Under the pieces are notes generated by a model. The model was not told where the DNA came from, ran no database searches, and worked only from the letters and a program-made list of their open reading frames with translations. This document shows, one piece after another, positions 14,925 to 22,468 of a DNA stretch of 26,614 nucleotides; position 1 is the stretch's first letter, and each line of letters begins with the position of its first letter. A program made the translations under genes and the position numbers. This DNA comes from a virus, in IMG/VR virus record IMGVR_UViG_3300023178_001795, positions 1 to 26,614 of that record. One strand, given 5' to 3'.

Positions 14925-15126
14925 CAATATAAATTATGGTTAGTCCTGCGTTGAGGACAACTAAACTTTTTTCTTTCCACAGTATACCTACTAACACCCA
15001 TATACTGTTAGCAATTATAAATGACCATATATAGTATGGATGAATATTAAAAGCAGCAAGAGTTGCGGCCAACAAAAGAATTGTTGTACCTAACCATGCA
15101 AGCCATTGATAGGGTTTTACCACCAT
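14908..15126 (-). CDS. Small three-helix membrane protein
   Basis: 72 residues from MVVKPYQWLAWLG. I chose the ATG at 15126 because GGAG lies 10 bases upstream and a longer frame would give an implausible Cys-rich leader. Three hydrophobic segments: TTILLLAATLAAF, YIWSFIIANSIWVLVGILW and LVVLNAGLTIIYIAGLIL. The Trp/Asn pattern recalls one half of small SWEET/PnuC-type transporters, but the similarity is only general. It overlaps the upstream membrane protein by 10 bases, so the two may act together. Confidence 0.65.
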   Translation of the reverse strand: MVVKPYQWLAWLGTTILLLAATLAAFNIHPYYIWSFIIANSIWVLVGILWKEKSLVVLNAGLTIIYIAGLIL

Positions 15127-15398
15127 TGAGCTGCAACTCCATATCCGAATACATTTATGCATGCAAAATAAAATGTTAGCAACATAACCCAAGCGGCTCC
15201 TCTTCGATAGGCTGCATAACATTGGGTAATACTACCTACAAAAAATCCAGGGTAAACAACTAGCATGTTTGGATCAAGTGCAGTTAAAGCAAGTGTCAAA
15301 CTTGCACCAACTGTAAAAATAAAACTTACTAGTTCAAATGAAAATGCAATTTTATCTGACGTATAGCTGTTCACCCAAAATTCTTTTATTTTTTTCAA
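15117..15398 (-). CDS. Small multi-pass membrane protein
   Basis: 93 residues from a TTG start at 15398. A longer frame exists, but it begins inside dsbA without a ribosome site, whereas AAGGA lies 8 bases before this TTG, directly after the dsbA stop. Hydrophobic segments: IAFSFELVSFIFTVGASLTLALTAL, VVYPGFFVGSITQCYAAY and AWVMLLTFYFACINVFGYGV. The positively charged N-terminus should stay in the cytoplasm. Function unknown; it is paired with another small membrane protein ahead of the DNA polymerase. Confidence 0.65.
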   Translation of the reverse strand: MKKIKEFWVNSYTSDKIAFSFELVSFIFTVGASLTLALTALDPNMLVVYPGFFVGSITQCYAAYRRGAAWVMLLTFYFACINVFGYGVAAQWW

Positions 15399-15399
15399 A

Positions 15400-15660
15400 C
15401 TATTTGTCCTTGCCAACTGTGACAACTAATGTTTCTAAGTCATCAAATTCTTCAGCAACTCTTGACCAATCACCTTTTTGGGCGATTTTAATAGCTTTGT
15501 TAATCATACTTGGTTTTATGTCAAGTTCTTCTGCAACTGCTTTCACTGTATCTTTAAGACCTGTTTGTAAATCTTCAACTTCTTGTAATACAGTGACGCC
15601 TTCATTTACAAGACGCTCTAGTTTGGCCTTTTCTTCAGGGCCGTATACACGGTCACTCAT
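15400..15660 (-). CDS. dsbA: DsbA-like double-stranded DNA-binding protein
   Basis: 86 residues, near T4 DsbA (89). It is helical and charged: EEKAKLERLVNEGVTVLQEVEDL, then GLKDTVKAVAEELDIKPSMINKAIKIAQKGDW, a likely DNA-binding helix-turn-helix. T4 DsbA binds duplex DNA near late promoters and supports late transcription. The order of segments fits what I recall for marine T4-like phages, but sequence similarity to T4 itself is low. AAGGAG lies 6 bases before ATG, and a perfect sigma-70 promoter is just upstream. Confidence 0.6.
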   Translation of the reverse strand: MSDRVYGPEEKAKLERLVNEGVTVLQEVEDLQTGLKDTVKAVAEELDIKPSMINKAIKIAQKGDWSRVAEEFDDLETLVVTVGKDK

Positions 15661-15683
15661 GTGATTCTCCTTAATTTATGTAT

Positions 15684-15712
15684 ATTATATAGGATTATTT
15701 AGGCAATGTCAA
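15684..15712 (-). promoter_or_regulatory. Consensus sigma-70 promoter for dsbA and downstream genes
   Basis: Minus-strand TTGACA (15712-15707), 17-base spacer, TATAAT (15689-15684). Predicted start near 15677, leader about 17 bases. The spacer contains CCTAAATA (15703-15696), as in the folE promoter. It may drive dsbA, both membrane proteins and the polymerase. Confidence 0.85.
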
Positions 15713-16353
15713 CTGTTTTTTTCTTCGTCTTTGGTTTTATATTGCCATTCGTCTGTGTGTCCTACAGACCATTTGGGTTCAGTTTCAACAGCATAATTTT
15801 GGGTACATACTTTGAAATCTGGTGTGAGTAGCTTTTCGGGTGTTAAACTGCTGTCACGCCAAATCACTCTATTGTTTGGTTGTGCGGCAAATTGCCCATT
15901 ATCAAGACGTATTACATTGAATGATTTGTGTTCTGGATCATGCTCTGAAAAGTTTGTATCAATATAGGAATGATCTCTGTGTGCATTGTCTATGGTAAAT
16001 TCGTATTCACCTGTGTGCATACGTCTATCTTTGCCAAAGAATTCGCATCTTGACAGCAAAGGTTTTTGCACTACTGTGATATCATAATCGAAACAATCCC
16101 ATAACTGTAAAACATCCAAAGGAAGTAATTCTCCGTGATCTGTTTTCCATACAAATGCACTTATAGGTAATTTGTCATATAGCGCACCGTAGTCTGTTAG
16201 TAGTGTTTCAAAATACAGGGCCTTGTATTTTGTGCTTTTTACACTTATCCAAATACCTGGTGTGTATTCTCCATGACCTTTTTCAAGATCATACAAATAT
16301 TCTTTTCTTACATAAACTGAAATTGGAGGTAATGGGTGTACTAAAAATGCCAT
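15709..16353 (-). CDS. Phage protein of unknown function
   Basis: 214 residues, soluble, rich in His, Asp, Tyr and Trp. It reads as mostly beta strand (PPISVYVRKEYLYDL, GIWISVKSTKYKALYFETLL, SFNVIRLDNGQFAAQPNNRVIW). No recognised domain, signal or membrane segment. It ends inside the dsbA promoter region. No clear ribosome site; an AATAAATA element lies 9 bases before the ATG. The beta-rich make-up and the position after late genes allow a virion part, without proof. Confidence 0.65.
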   Translation of the reverse strand: MAFLVHPLPPISVYVRKEYLYDLEKGHGEYTPGIWISVKSTKYKALYFETLLTDYGALYDKLPISAFVWKTDHGELLPLDVLQLWDCFDYDITVVQKPLLSRCEFFGKDRRMHTGEYEFTIDNAHRDHSYIDTNFSEHDPEHKSFNVIRLDNGQFAAQPNNRVIWRDSSLTPEKLLTPDFKVCTQNYAVETEPKWSVGHTDEWQYKTKDEEKNS

Positions 16354-16354
16354 A

Positions 16355-17347
16355 TCATCTGTATTTATTGAGTTCTCTATACAGACGTTCTTTTATGGAT
16401 TCAGTTTTCTTATTTTTTTCTGCTTTGCTGTATTTGTCTTTTAGACGGCCTAGTTCTTCTTGACTAGCACCTGCACGACCAGCTGCCGCAGCTTTTTTCA
16501 TATATTCTTTGCCGTGTTTTTTTACACCTGTGTAATATTGTAAACCTGATTCATCTGTTTTTTCATCTTCAGTGTCATCACCTTTTTGTGATTTAAGTGC
16601 TTTATCCATTGATATTAAATTATTTCTAAAAGCAGGATTAGTCATTAATTCACTCATTAATTCTACATAAGGAGCAATAGCTATACGTTCATTTTTTTCT
16701 AAAACTTCGCCCTTTGCTGCTTTTTTTAATCCTCTAGCAATTAACGGTGCATCATCAACTTCAGGATTAATTGCACCACCTACAGTAGATGCGCCAGGTG
16801 TTAGTGCTTTAATATCAATATCAGCTTCCTCCACACTTTCCATTTGCTTAGATGCTGCATCTGCAGCTTGTTTAATCTTTGTTTCGTCTGCATCAGGCAT
16901 TATTGCTTTAATTGCTTTATATAATGCTTTGTATATTTCACCTTTAGGACTAAATCCTATTTTCTTTGCAATGCTACTTGAGCCAAAACTATTGTCTATT
17001 GCTTTGATATAAGGATCATCTTCTTCACCAACTAGTTTATCTTTTAATGGATGAGGTTGTTCACCTGTAGAACTTGGCTTTGACATTTTAGGTGTTGCAT
17101 CAGAACCTCTAGCATAATCACCATCTTTTTGTTCTTTTAAACCAGCAAGTTTTGCAAAATCACTCATACCTAAATCTAAAGGCATTGAACCTTGTGGAAC
17201 ACTTACGCTCTCTTTTATATAATCTTTGGTTGGTGCTACTTCTTGTGCGCCTGCCTGAGCCATTTGTTTGAGTGCTTGTTTATCTGCTTCTGGATTTGAA
17301 GGAAACAAATCCTTCATCATTGAACTCATTTTATAAAAATCATTCAT
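16355..17347 (-). CDS. Lys/Ala-rich protein, possible virion-internal protein
   Basis: 330 residues, low-complexity and helical. It holds LGMSDFAKLAGLKEQKDGDY (about 59-78), a Gly/Ser-rich stretch around the middle, and a strongly basic C-terminus with YYTGVKKHGKEYMKKAAAAGRAG and KERLYRELNKYR. No enzyme motif. The SDFAKLAGLKE segment is shared in style with the LKRLAGINE start of the gene at 20326. Basic, disordered proteins of this kind in T4 heads are DNA-packing internal proteins or scaffold. Position among late-type genes agrees; function unproven. Confidence 0.65.
   Translation of the reverse strand: MNDFYKMSSMMKDLFPSNPEADKQALKQMAQAGAQEVAPTKDYIKESVSVPQGSMPLDLGMSDFAKLAGLKEQKDGDYARGSDATPKMSKPSSTGEQPHPLKDKLVGEEDDPYIKAIDNSFGSSSIAKKIGFSPKGEIYKALYKAIKAIMPDADETKIKQAADAASKQMESVEEADIDIKALTPGASTVGGAINPEVDDAPLIARGLKKAAKGEVLEKNERIAIAPYVELMSELMTNPAFRNNLISMDKALKSQKGDDTEDEKTDESGLQYYTGVKKHGKEYMKKAAAAGRAGASQEELGRLKDKYSKAEKNKKTESIKERLYRELNKYR
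16362..16369 (-). promoter_or_regulatory. Possible T4-like late promoter element
   Basis: AATAAATA on the minus strand (16369-16362), 7 of 8 matches to T4 late TATAAATA, 9 bases before the ATG of the 214-residue gene. It also encodes the end of the upstream protein, so chance is possible; the leader would be nearly absent. Confidence 0.3.
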
Positions 17348-17349
17348 AA

Positions 17350-17736
17350 TTAACCTCTCGATAGCACAATCTTCATTGCTTTTTGTAAGTCAGTTGGTGC
17401 AGCATCTGGAAACTTCTTCTTCAAATGTCTAAGTGTACCTTGTGTACCATACCTTCTTAATACTTTATTTACTTCCTCGACATAAAGATCCATATCATCA
17501 CCCATTCCGTGCTTGATTGTATCCCATGCTTTGGAAAGCCAATTTTCCTCATTAGTTTTCTTTTTCGCCATGTTTGTAGCAATAGCATACACAGCACCTT
17601 CTGGGTCCATGCCTTTGTCTTTAGCCCATTTGGCTATGTTAGATTTTGCTTTAGGTTTATCTAAAATTTTGTCAGCAGTCTTGTGTGCTTTTTTAAGTGT
17701 TTTTTTATCTAATTCTGTGATTTGAAAAACACGCAT
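17350..17736 (-). CDS. Basic protein with (I)TE leader, unknown function
   Basis: 128 residues. Starts MRVFQITELDKKTLKKAHK: the leader MRVFQITE ends in Ile-Thr-Glu, the form cut by the T4 prohead protease. Then AKWAKDKGMDPEGAVYAIATNMAKKK (36-61), a segment that occurs in marine-phage proteins from memory, and a helical C-terminus RYGTQGTLRHLKKKFPDAAPTDLQKAM. Basic overall, fit for DNA contact. Function unknown. Confidence 0.65.
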   Translation of the reverse strand: MRVFQITELDKKTLKKAHKTADKILDKPKAKSNIAKWAKDKGMDPEGAVYAIATNMAKKKTNEENWLSKAWDTIKHGMGDDMDLYVEEVNKVLRRYGTQGTLRHLKKKFPDAAPTDLQKAMKIVLSRG

Positions 17737-18239
17737 TAGCCAACCTTTACACAGTTGTCTACAGTCTTTCCGCCTTTTTTCTTAGTGCCCATGCGTCTGT
17801 AGCCTTTCCAGCATACTTTACCGTCAACACCTTTTTGCTTTTCTTCGTCTAGTGTTTTCCAACTAGGTTTACCGCACTCTTTGCAAAGTTCATCTTTAGA
17901 TTCAGTTTTTTTCTTAGATTCAAGCATAGCACCTAAACCGTCTTTATACGAAGATTTCTTTGCTTCTTCAACTTGCTGTTCAGCAAATTTCATTTCATAG
18001 TCTAAATTATGATATACGGAACTGATGTAGTCTGCAGCTTTGGTAATTTTTGATTGTTGCCAACCTTCTAAACCCTGTGCTTCTGAAACACCTTTAAGCA
18101 TTTCGTGTAATTTAATTGCATATTTTGCTATTTTATATAGATCTGATCTAGCCATTTGCACTTCATGATCGCGTTCTGCCATATCTGCAAGATCAGCTAG
18201 TCCTTCGTTTGTTTTCTTTTTAATTTCTTCGTGACGCAT
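17736..18239 (-). CDS. Protein with Cys4 zinc-ribbon-like C-terminus
   Basis: 167 residues. The N-terminal half is a long charged helix (LADLADMAERDHEVQMARSD onward). The C-terminal part has CKECGKPS (C119, C122), VCWKGYRRMGTKKKGGKTV and DNCVKVG (C143, C163), a possible four-Cys zinc site with a basic tail. GGAG precedes the ATG, and a CATAAATA late-type element is 19 bases upstream. Coupled to the gene after it at 17736. Possibly a DNA-binding virion or late protein. Confidence 0.65.
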   Translation of the reverse strand: MRHEEIKKKTNEGLADLADMAERDHEVQMARSDLYKIAKYAIKLHEMLKGVSEAQGLEGWQQSKITKAADYISSVYHNLDYEMKFAEQQVEEAKKSSYKDGLGAMLESKKKTESKDELCKECGKPSWKTLDEEKQKGVDGKVCWKGYRRMGTKKKGGKTVDNCVKVG

Positions 18240-18257
18240 TGTTTTCTCCGTATATAG

Positions 18258-18265
18258 TATTTATG
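18258..18265 (-). promoter_or_regulatory. T4-like late promoter candidate
   Basis: Minus-strand CATAAATA (18265-18258) followed by CTATATAC, close to the T4 late form TATAAATACTATT. A start near 18251 gives a 12-base leader with GGAG before the ATG at 18239. Best of the late-type candidates in the window. Confidence 0.5.
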
Positions 18266-18689
18266 CGTTTTTAGTTGTTTTTTTCTTCTTCTTTGGCTTT
18301 GTTGTAGTAGTATTAGCACGTTGTATAGTGCCTGGTCCACCATTTACAAATCCATTTCCGCCACCTGCGTATGCTCCTGCTATAGCAGAAGCTGTAGTTT
18401 CGGTGGTTTTTCTAAACTTGTTCTTAAATTTTGGTTTTCCTGCTAAACTTTTCTTGATGTCTTTTTGTACTGTTTTGGGATCAATACCTGCAGCTCTGCT
18501 TAAACTATCAGCATCAGCTTGTGCTTTGTTTACTTTATCTTGCATGCCTTTGCCTACAATATTCATTCTGTCCACCATACCAGGGTCAGTTGTTTTACTC
18601 TTTAACAGTGCAGCTTGTTGTTGTTTTTTTAGAGCAGCCTGTTTACCAGTCATTGTAGGTGCATCTTCTGTAATTTCATAAACTTTCAT
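18261..18689 (-). CDS. Basic low-complexity protein with ITE leader
   Basis: 142 residues. Starts MKVYEITEDAPTMTG: MKVYEITE followed by Asp-Ala looks much like the capsid-targeting leaders of T4 internal proteins, cut after (L/I)-x-E. The rest is Lys/Gln/Ala-rich, with a Gly-rich stretch (AGAYAGGGNGFVNGG) and a basic tail TKPKKKKKTTKNA. No enzyme motif. A small DNA-associated internal head protein is my preferred reading, by analogy only. Confidence 0.65.
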   Translation of the reverse strand: MKVYEITEDAPTMTGKQAALKKQQQAALLKSKTTDPGMVDRMNIVGKGMQDKVNKAQADADSLSRAAGIDPKTVQKDIKKSLAGKPKFKNKFRKTTETTASAIAGAYAGGGNGFVNGGPGTIQRANTTTTKPKKKKKTTKNA

Positions 18690-18694
18690 AATAA

Positions 18695-18702
18695 TATTTA
18701 TT
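18695..18702 (-). promoter_or_regulatory. Possible T4-like late promoter element
   Basis: AATAAATA on the minus strand (18702-18695), 7 of 8 matches, 6 bases before the ATG of the 142-residue gene. AAGGA lies upstream of the element, so any transcript starting here would lack that ribosome site. Confidence 0.3.
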
Positions 18703-20329
18703 CCTTACCGCTTTTCATATTAGCACACCAGTGATACATTTTACCACGTTCGCCTGAATACTTCTTTGCTTTGCGTCTAAGTTCGCTTACACTACCCTTA
18801 CAACTTGCACCACTACGCTTTACACGCCCTGGTCTGCTTTTGCCTTTTTCCTTACCGTCAGCAAAGTTTTCTGCAAGTCCTAATTCCTTTTGTGGCAAAC
18901 TGTTAAGTGTTCCTATGATGTGTGTAGTCTTACCCGGAACCCAATCCGGAGCATCCGTATAATATCCACCTATTTTATTATAAACTTGTTTTACCTTACT
19001 CATTGGCGTAATAAATGGTATTTGATTTACACCGAATTGTTTTGCCGTAAAGTCAATGGCATCATTACCTACTATAGGCATAATGTGTGCATCACCTTCA
19101 CCGCTTTTACCAGGAAACTTTTTAATATCTTTTGGTGGAGCAAGCCAAATAACTTTGGGTTCGGGAAGTTTATTTGATTTCATAAATTCTACAAACTTTT
19201 TAGTAGATTCTTTGCAATCGTCAGCCTCATCGTAAAATTTACTTTTTAAAAATTCATCTGATAGGTTTTTACCGTCAGCAAAGTTTTCTAATTTAGTCAA
19301 TGAGCGTTCATTAGCAGTAGCGTTTTCTGCATCTCTATCTTTAACGTGTTGTCTATTTTTTGCTTCTAATTGATCTCTAATACTTTTTAACAATGCACCA
19401 ATGTCTGTTTCTCTTGTAATTTTATATTTTCTTATTAATAAGTCTCTAAATGCATCTTCACGTTGACTAAAACCTCTGCCATATAATAATGCTTCTATTG
19501 CATCTGCATCATTCATTAAATGCTTACCGTCGTAGTTTTCTAATCCTTTGTATAGAGGATCATAATGTATATGTCTGTTTGCAGTTTTTCCTCTAATTAT
19601 TGTTTCTTCTACAGGCTCTTGCATATGTTGTTTTATATTTTTTGCTGTTCTTTCAAACTTGTGATCTTTGTGTTTGAATCCTATTCCACCTGCTGCTTCC
19701 CACTTAGCAATATTTTGTCCATAATCATCAATTAGTATGTTAGAAGTACCATCTTCTGTAGTAGCGTATTTTGCTTTGTCGTGTGTAATAATAACTTGTT
19801 TAGGTAAAAAGAAATTTAAGTTCTTTTTGATCCATTCACGCTTGTGCGGTTCTGAATTAGGATCATCTGGTAGTGGTGAACTTAATATATTGTATTCACC
19901 TTTTACATCTTTTATAAGTGCAAGTAAATTTTTTGCATTGTCAGTTAGAGGCAAATTTAACCAAAAATCTTCAGTGTCTCTTATCTTTTGTAGTGCTGGA
20001 GAAATATCATCAATCTTAGTCCAATGATCTTTGCCCATCAGTTTAGCCCAATCACCAAAAAAGTCTGCAAGCACACCGTCCATGTCAACATATATTGTAC
20101 TAACACTTGAAAGTTCCTGTGCTTCGTTTTTATTACGGCCTTCGGTTAGACCTAAATTGAATAGCACATTGGTTGATTTACCTTTAACTTTTTTGCTTAG
20201 TGTAGGTGGACGACCGTCCTTGTCTACAGTGTTGCCAAACTTTTTTGCTTGTCGTGGAATTTCATTTGTACTAACATCTGGAGTTGTGTTTACACCTTTT
20301 ACTATTCTGCCCCACTCGTAAAATCTCAT
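18698..20329 (-). CDS. Modular protein: HAD 5'(3')-nucleotidase-like domain plus repeated linker and basic C-terminal module
   Basis: 543 residues. Residues 78-220 form a HAD domain like 5'(3')-deoxyribonucleotidases: IYVDMDGVLADFFGDW (D82, D84), LPLTDNAKNLLALI, NILSSPLPDD, Lys near 185, and ILIDDYGQNIAKW (D201, D202). After it come modules separated by ENYDGK (264-269), ENFADGK (348-354) and ENFADGK (487-493). The last module GRVKRSGASCKGSVSELRRK to MYHWCANMKSG (501-541) is basic with two Cys. The nucleotidase could dephosphorylate dNMPs or be a remnant. Leader has no ITE motif, but LTE at 61-63 precedes the HAD domain. Role in virion is inference. Confidence 0.75.
   Translation of the reverse strand: MRFYEWGRIVKGVNTTPDVSTNEIPRQAKKFGNTVDKDGRPPTLSKKVKGKSTNVLFNLGLTEGRNKNEAQELSSVSTIYVDMDGVLADFFGDWAKLMGKDHWTKIDDISPALQKIRDTEDFWLNLPLTDNAKNLLALIKDVKGEYNILSSPLPDDPNSEPHKREWIKKNLNFFLPKQVIITHDKAKYATTEDGTSNILIDDYGQNIAKWEAAGGIGFKHKDHKFERTAKNIKQHMQEPVEETIIRGKTANRHIHYDPLYKGLENYDGKHLMNDADAIEALLYGRGFSQREDAFRDLLIRKYKITRETDIGALLKSIRDQLEAKNRQHVKDRDAENATANERSLTKLENFADGKNLSDEFLKSKFYDEADDCKESTKKFVEFMKSNKLPEPKVIWLAPPKDIKKFPGKSGEGDAHIMPIVGNDAIDFTAKQFGVNQIPFITPMSKVKQVYNKIGGYYTDAPDWVPGKTTHIIGTLNSLPQKELGLAENFADGKEKGKSRPGRVKRSGASCKGSVSELRRKAKKYSGERGKMYHWCANMKSGKE
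18853..18872 (-). repeat. Direct repeat copy 1 encoding the ENFADGK linker
   Basis: The 20 bases TACCGTCAGCAAAGTTTTCT (plus-strand reading) are identical to those at 19270-19289 within the same gene. They encode the NFADGK linker. A partial third copy with a deletion (ENYDGK) lies at about 19525-19541. Confidence 0.85.
19270..19289 (-). repeat. Direct repeat copy 2 encoding the ENFADGK linker
   Basis: Identical in all 20 bases to 18853-18872, about 417 bases apart. Identity at third codon positions suggests recent duplication, recombination or shared origin of the module borders. Confidence 0.85.
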
Positions 20330-20541
20330 TTTTTACGTCCTCTAAATTGTACAGGACCTGTCATGTAAGGTTTTGAAAACCAAAGTTTAAACCAATCTGG
20401 ATCACCTGGTTTAAGACCCATCTTCTTTTCTTTTTTCTTTAGTGCTGCTGCGGTAATACTGGGATTTTCATCAACTTTGTATTCGGTGTAGCCTTTGAAT
20501 TCATTTATACCTGCAAGACGTTTGAGAGTATCAATGTCCAT
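20326..20541 (-). CDS. Small basic protein with LAGINE leader
   Basis: 71 residues: MDIDTLKRLAGINEFKGYTEY, then KKKEKKMGLKPGDPDWFKLWF and a tail ending RGRKK. Ile-Asn-Glu at 12-14 fits an (I/L)-x-E site. The form LAGI-x-E-x-KGY-x-EY followed by KPG-x-x-WF-x-LWF is, from memory, common in marine T4-like phages with no known function. Coupled by overlap to genes on both sides. Confidence 0.7.
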   Translation of the reverse strand: MDIDTLKRLAGINEFKGYTEYKVDENPSITAAALKKKEKKMGLKPGDPDWFKLWFSKPYMTGPVQFRGRKK

Positions 20542-21560
20542 TAATTATTCCTTACAGTTATTCCGCCACCAGTAGCAGTAGCACTTTGTTTGGAAGTATC
20601 CGCAGCCATATTCATTGCTGTTCCTAACATAATTTGTAAGTCAGCATTTTGTTTTCTAAATAATAGGTATTCTGGAGATCTAAGTGCCGCTGCACCTTTG
20701 ATGCCTTGTTTTGCTAGTGCATCTCTATATACTTGACGCAACTCTTGTTTCTTTTGTTCTGCAGCTTGAGAAATTATTTCATAATTGGCATGACTTACTC
20801 CACCTAATTTTTTATATAAAGCTTCGGCGTCTGCTTTTGCGTTGCGTTTTACTGCCAACACTTTTTCAACATCACCACCGTATTTTGTGTCGTATTGAAC
20901 TACAGGAATATCTGCACTGGTCAAGTTTTCTACTATAGATTCTTCTGTATTTCCAAGAGCTTGATCTAAAAGTTTGACAGCCTCATTATGGCCTGAACCA
21001 TACATAAGTTCTGCGGCTTTATGTTTTTCTTCTTCACTCATACTAGGCCAAGTATTGCGTAATTCTGTAGCACTACGGATCTGCATTCCAGAAAAGTCAA
21101 AGTTTATTGTTGGACCATAAGCAATATGTGCATGTGCTTCTGCAGGTTGTAATTGTTCTTTGCCTTTATAACTTATAAGATAGCCAGGCATTCCATCGCT
21201 TTTGCGAATTTGATCCGGTAATGGATGTGTTCCTTGATCTTTTTCACTTCTAATAAAAACTAAACTATTTTTTGTAGGATCACCTATTATGTCTGTATAA
21301 GAAAGTGCATTAAACGGAGATTTAATTTGAATAAATTTATCTGCAGGTACGCCTGCCATACTAGCAAGTTTTTGTTTTATATCAAAAGGAAAAGGTCTAG
21401 TTGAAGTATCGTTTGTTGCTGCTACATATACATTTGATTTTCCGAATTCTTTAGTAGCCCAATCGTAAAGACTTTTGTGTCCTGGATGAAAAGGATGAAA
21501 TCCTCCAGGCATCACAGCAACAACATTTAATTTTTCTTCAAATAGTTGTCTTAGTCTCAC
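20541..21560 (-). CDS. HIGH-type nucleotidyltransferase with short leader and helical tail
   Basis: 339 residues. The enzyme domain starts within 12 residues of the N-terminus: VVAVMPGGFHPFHPGHKSLYDW with HxGH (H25-H28), VYVAATNDTSTRPFPF, and GMQIRSATELRN as the C-terminal signature near residue 160. The fold is that of cytidylyl/adenylyltransferases (NMN or pantetheine-phosphate type); substrate unknown. Leader MRLRQLFEE has Leu-Phe-Glu, a fit to the prohead protease consensus. Residues 210-339 are a separate helical, Ala/Gln-rich region without enzyme motif, perhaps for virion binding. Confidence 0.75.
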   Translation of the reverse strand: MRLRQLFEEKLNVVAVMPGGFHPFHPGHKSLYDWATKEFGKSNVYVAATNDTSTRPFPFDIKQKLASMAGVPADKFIQIKSPFNALSYTDIIGDPTKNSLVFIRSEKDQGTHPLPDQIRKSDGMPGYLISYKGKEQLQPAEAHAHIAYGPTINFDFSGMQIRSATELRNTWPSMSEEEKHKAAELMYGSGHNEAVKLLDQALGNTEESIVENLTSADIPVVQYDTKYGGDVEKVLAVKRNAKADAEALYKKLGGVSHANYEIISQAAEQKKQELRQVYRDALAKQGIKGAAALRSPEYLLFRKQNADLQIMLGTAMNMAADTSKQSATATGGGITVRNN

Positions 21561-21892
21561 TTGTATTCGCCTTTTTGTATCTGCTCCATTTCTTCTTTGT
21601 ATATTTTATCAAATATTGCAGTTCTATCTTCATTACGGTATATGTCATCTGGCATATTTGCAATACCATATTTTCTACAGTATTCATTGATGCCTTTTTC
21701 AATCATAGGCATAAGAACTTTTTTAGGATCTTTATTGCGACCTTCTCTGTGCATGTCTGCAATAGTTGCAATAGATGGATAATATTGTTTTCTATAAAAT
21801 ATAGGATCGTTTTTCATAAAAACACACGTATCATCTACAAGGTCAAAATTAAGATTGTCTTTTGCTTTTTGATGGAATTCTGTAATTTTCAT
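21557..21892 (-). CDS. Conserved-looking phage protein, unknown function
   Basis: 111 residues from MKITEFHQKAKDN. I chose the ATG at 21892 since AGGAAGTGG lies 4 bases upstream and the upstream gene stops one base before; the longer frame would run through that gene. Segments YRKQYYPSIATIADMHREGR and KVLMPMIEKGINEYCRKYGI and a helical end EEMEQIQKGEYK are of a type I associate with marine T4-like phages. Leader has Ile-Thr-Glu at 3-5. No function known. Confidence 0.7.
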   Translation of the reverse strand: MKITEFHQKAKDNLNFDLVDDTCVFMKNDPIFYRKQYYPSIATIADMHREGRNKDPKKVLMPMIEKGINEYCRKYGIANMPDDIYRNEDRTAIFDKIYKEEMEQIQKGEYK

Positions 21893-21893
21893 T

Positions 21894-22460
21894 TTACCAC
21901 TTCCTACATGACCAATAACGTGCCTTATGTCTTGGACCTGGATTATCGCAGTTGTGCCTTGCACGGAAACTTCTGCGTCTTGCAGGATTTGATTTTTTAA
22001 TCTTCATATTAGGATCACCAAAGTTTACCTTTACTACATTGCCCTTTGGATTCTTAACATATACTTTAAACTTCTTAACATCGCCCTGCATTGGCTTGCC
22101 AAGTTTAACTTTACGTCCTTGGTATTCGGCTTCATCTACAACATCATCTTCGTTGAACCAAAGTATGCCGTAGTCTGTATGGAAATCATCTACATCATCA
22201 TATGTAATTTCATCTATTTCTTCTAAATCATCAGAAGTGATATCTATATCAAAATCTTCATAACCCATTTCAAACATGTAGTTTGCTAACTTTTCTGCAT
22301 AACCATTAGCTTCCTCTTCTGACAAATTTCTTGTCAAAGGAATATGATACATTACTGCATCTTGATTAGTTTCAAATATATCATAACCAGGAAAAATGCT
22401 CTCATCAAGCTCTTTTACATCATCTGTTTTTTCCATTGTAATTCTTACAAAGTGTTCCAT
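21894..22460 (-). CDS. Two-part phage protein: acidic N-terminus, basic Cys/Arg C-terminus
   Basis: 188 residues. Residues 1-105 are strongly acidic (EDFDIDITSDDLEEIDEITYDD). Residues 108-188 form a distinct basic module: YQGRKVKLGKPMQGDVKKF, KVYVKNPKGNVVKVNFGDP, then NPARRRSFRARHNCDNPGP and RHKARYWSCRKW with two Cys. This C-terminal module occurs, from memory, in many marine phages, sometimes fused to other domains. GGAG lies before ATG. Function unknown; the charge split suggests autoinhibition or binding to nucleic acid in the head. Confidence 0.75.
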   Translation of the reverse strand: MEHFVRITMEKTDDVKELDESIFPGYDIFETNQDAVMYHIPLTRNLSEEEANGYAEKLANYMFEMGYEDFDIDITSDDLEEIDEITYDDVDDFHTDYGILWFNEDDVVDEAEYQGRKVKLGKPMQGDVKKFKVYVKNPKGNVVKVNFGDPNMKIKKSNPARRRSFRARHNCDNPGPRHKARYWSCRKW

Positions 22461-22468
22461 ATTGCCTC

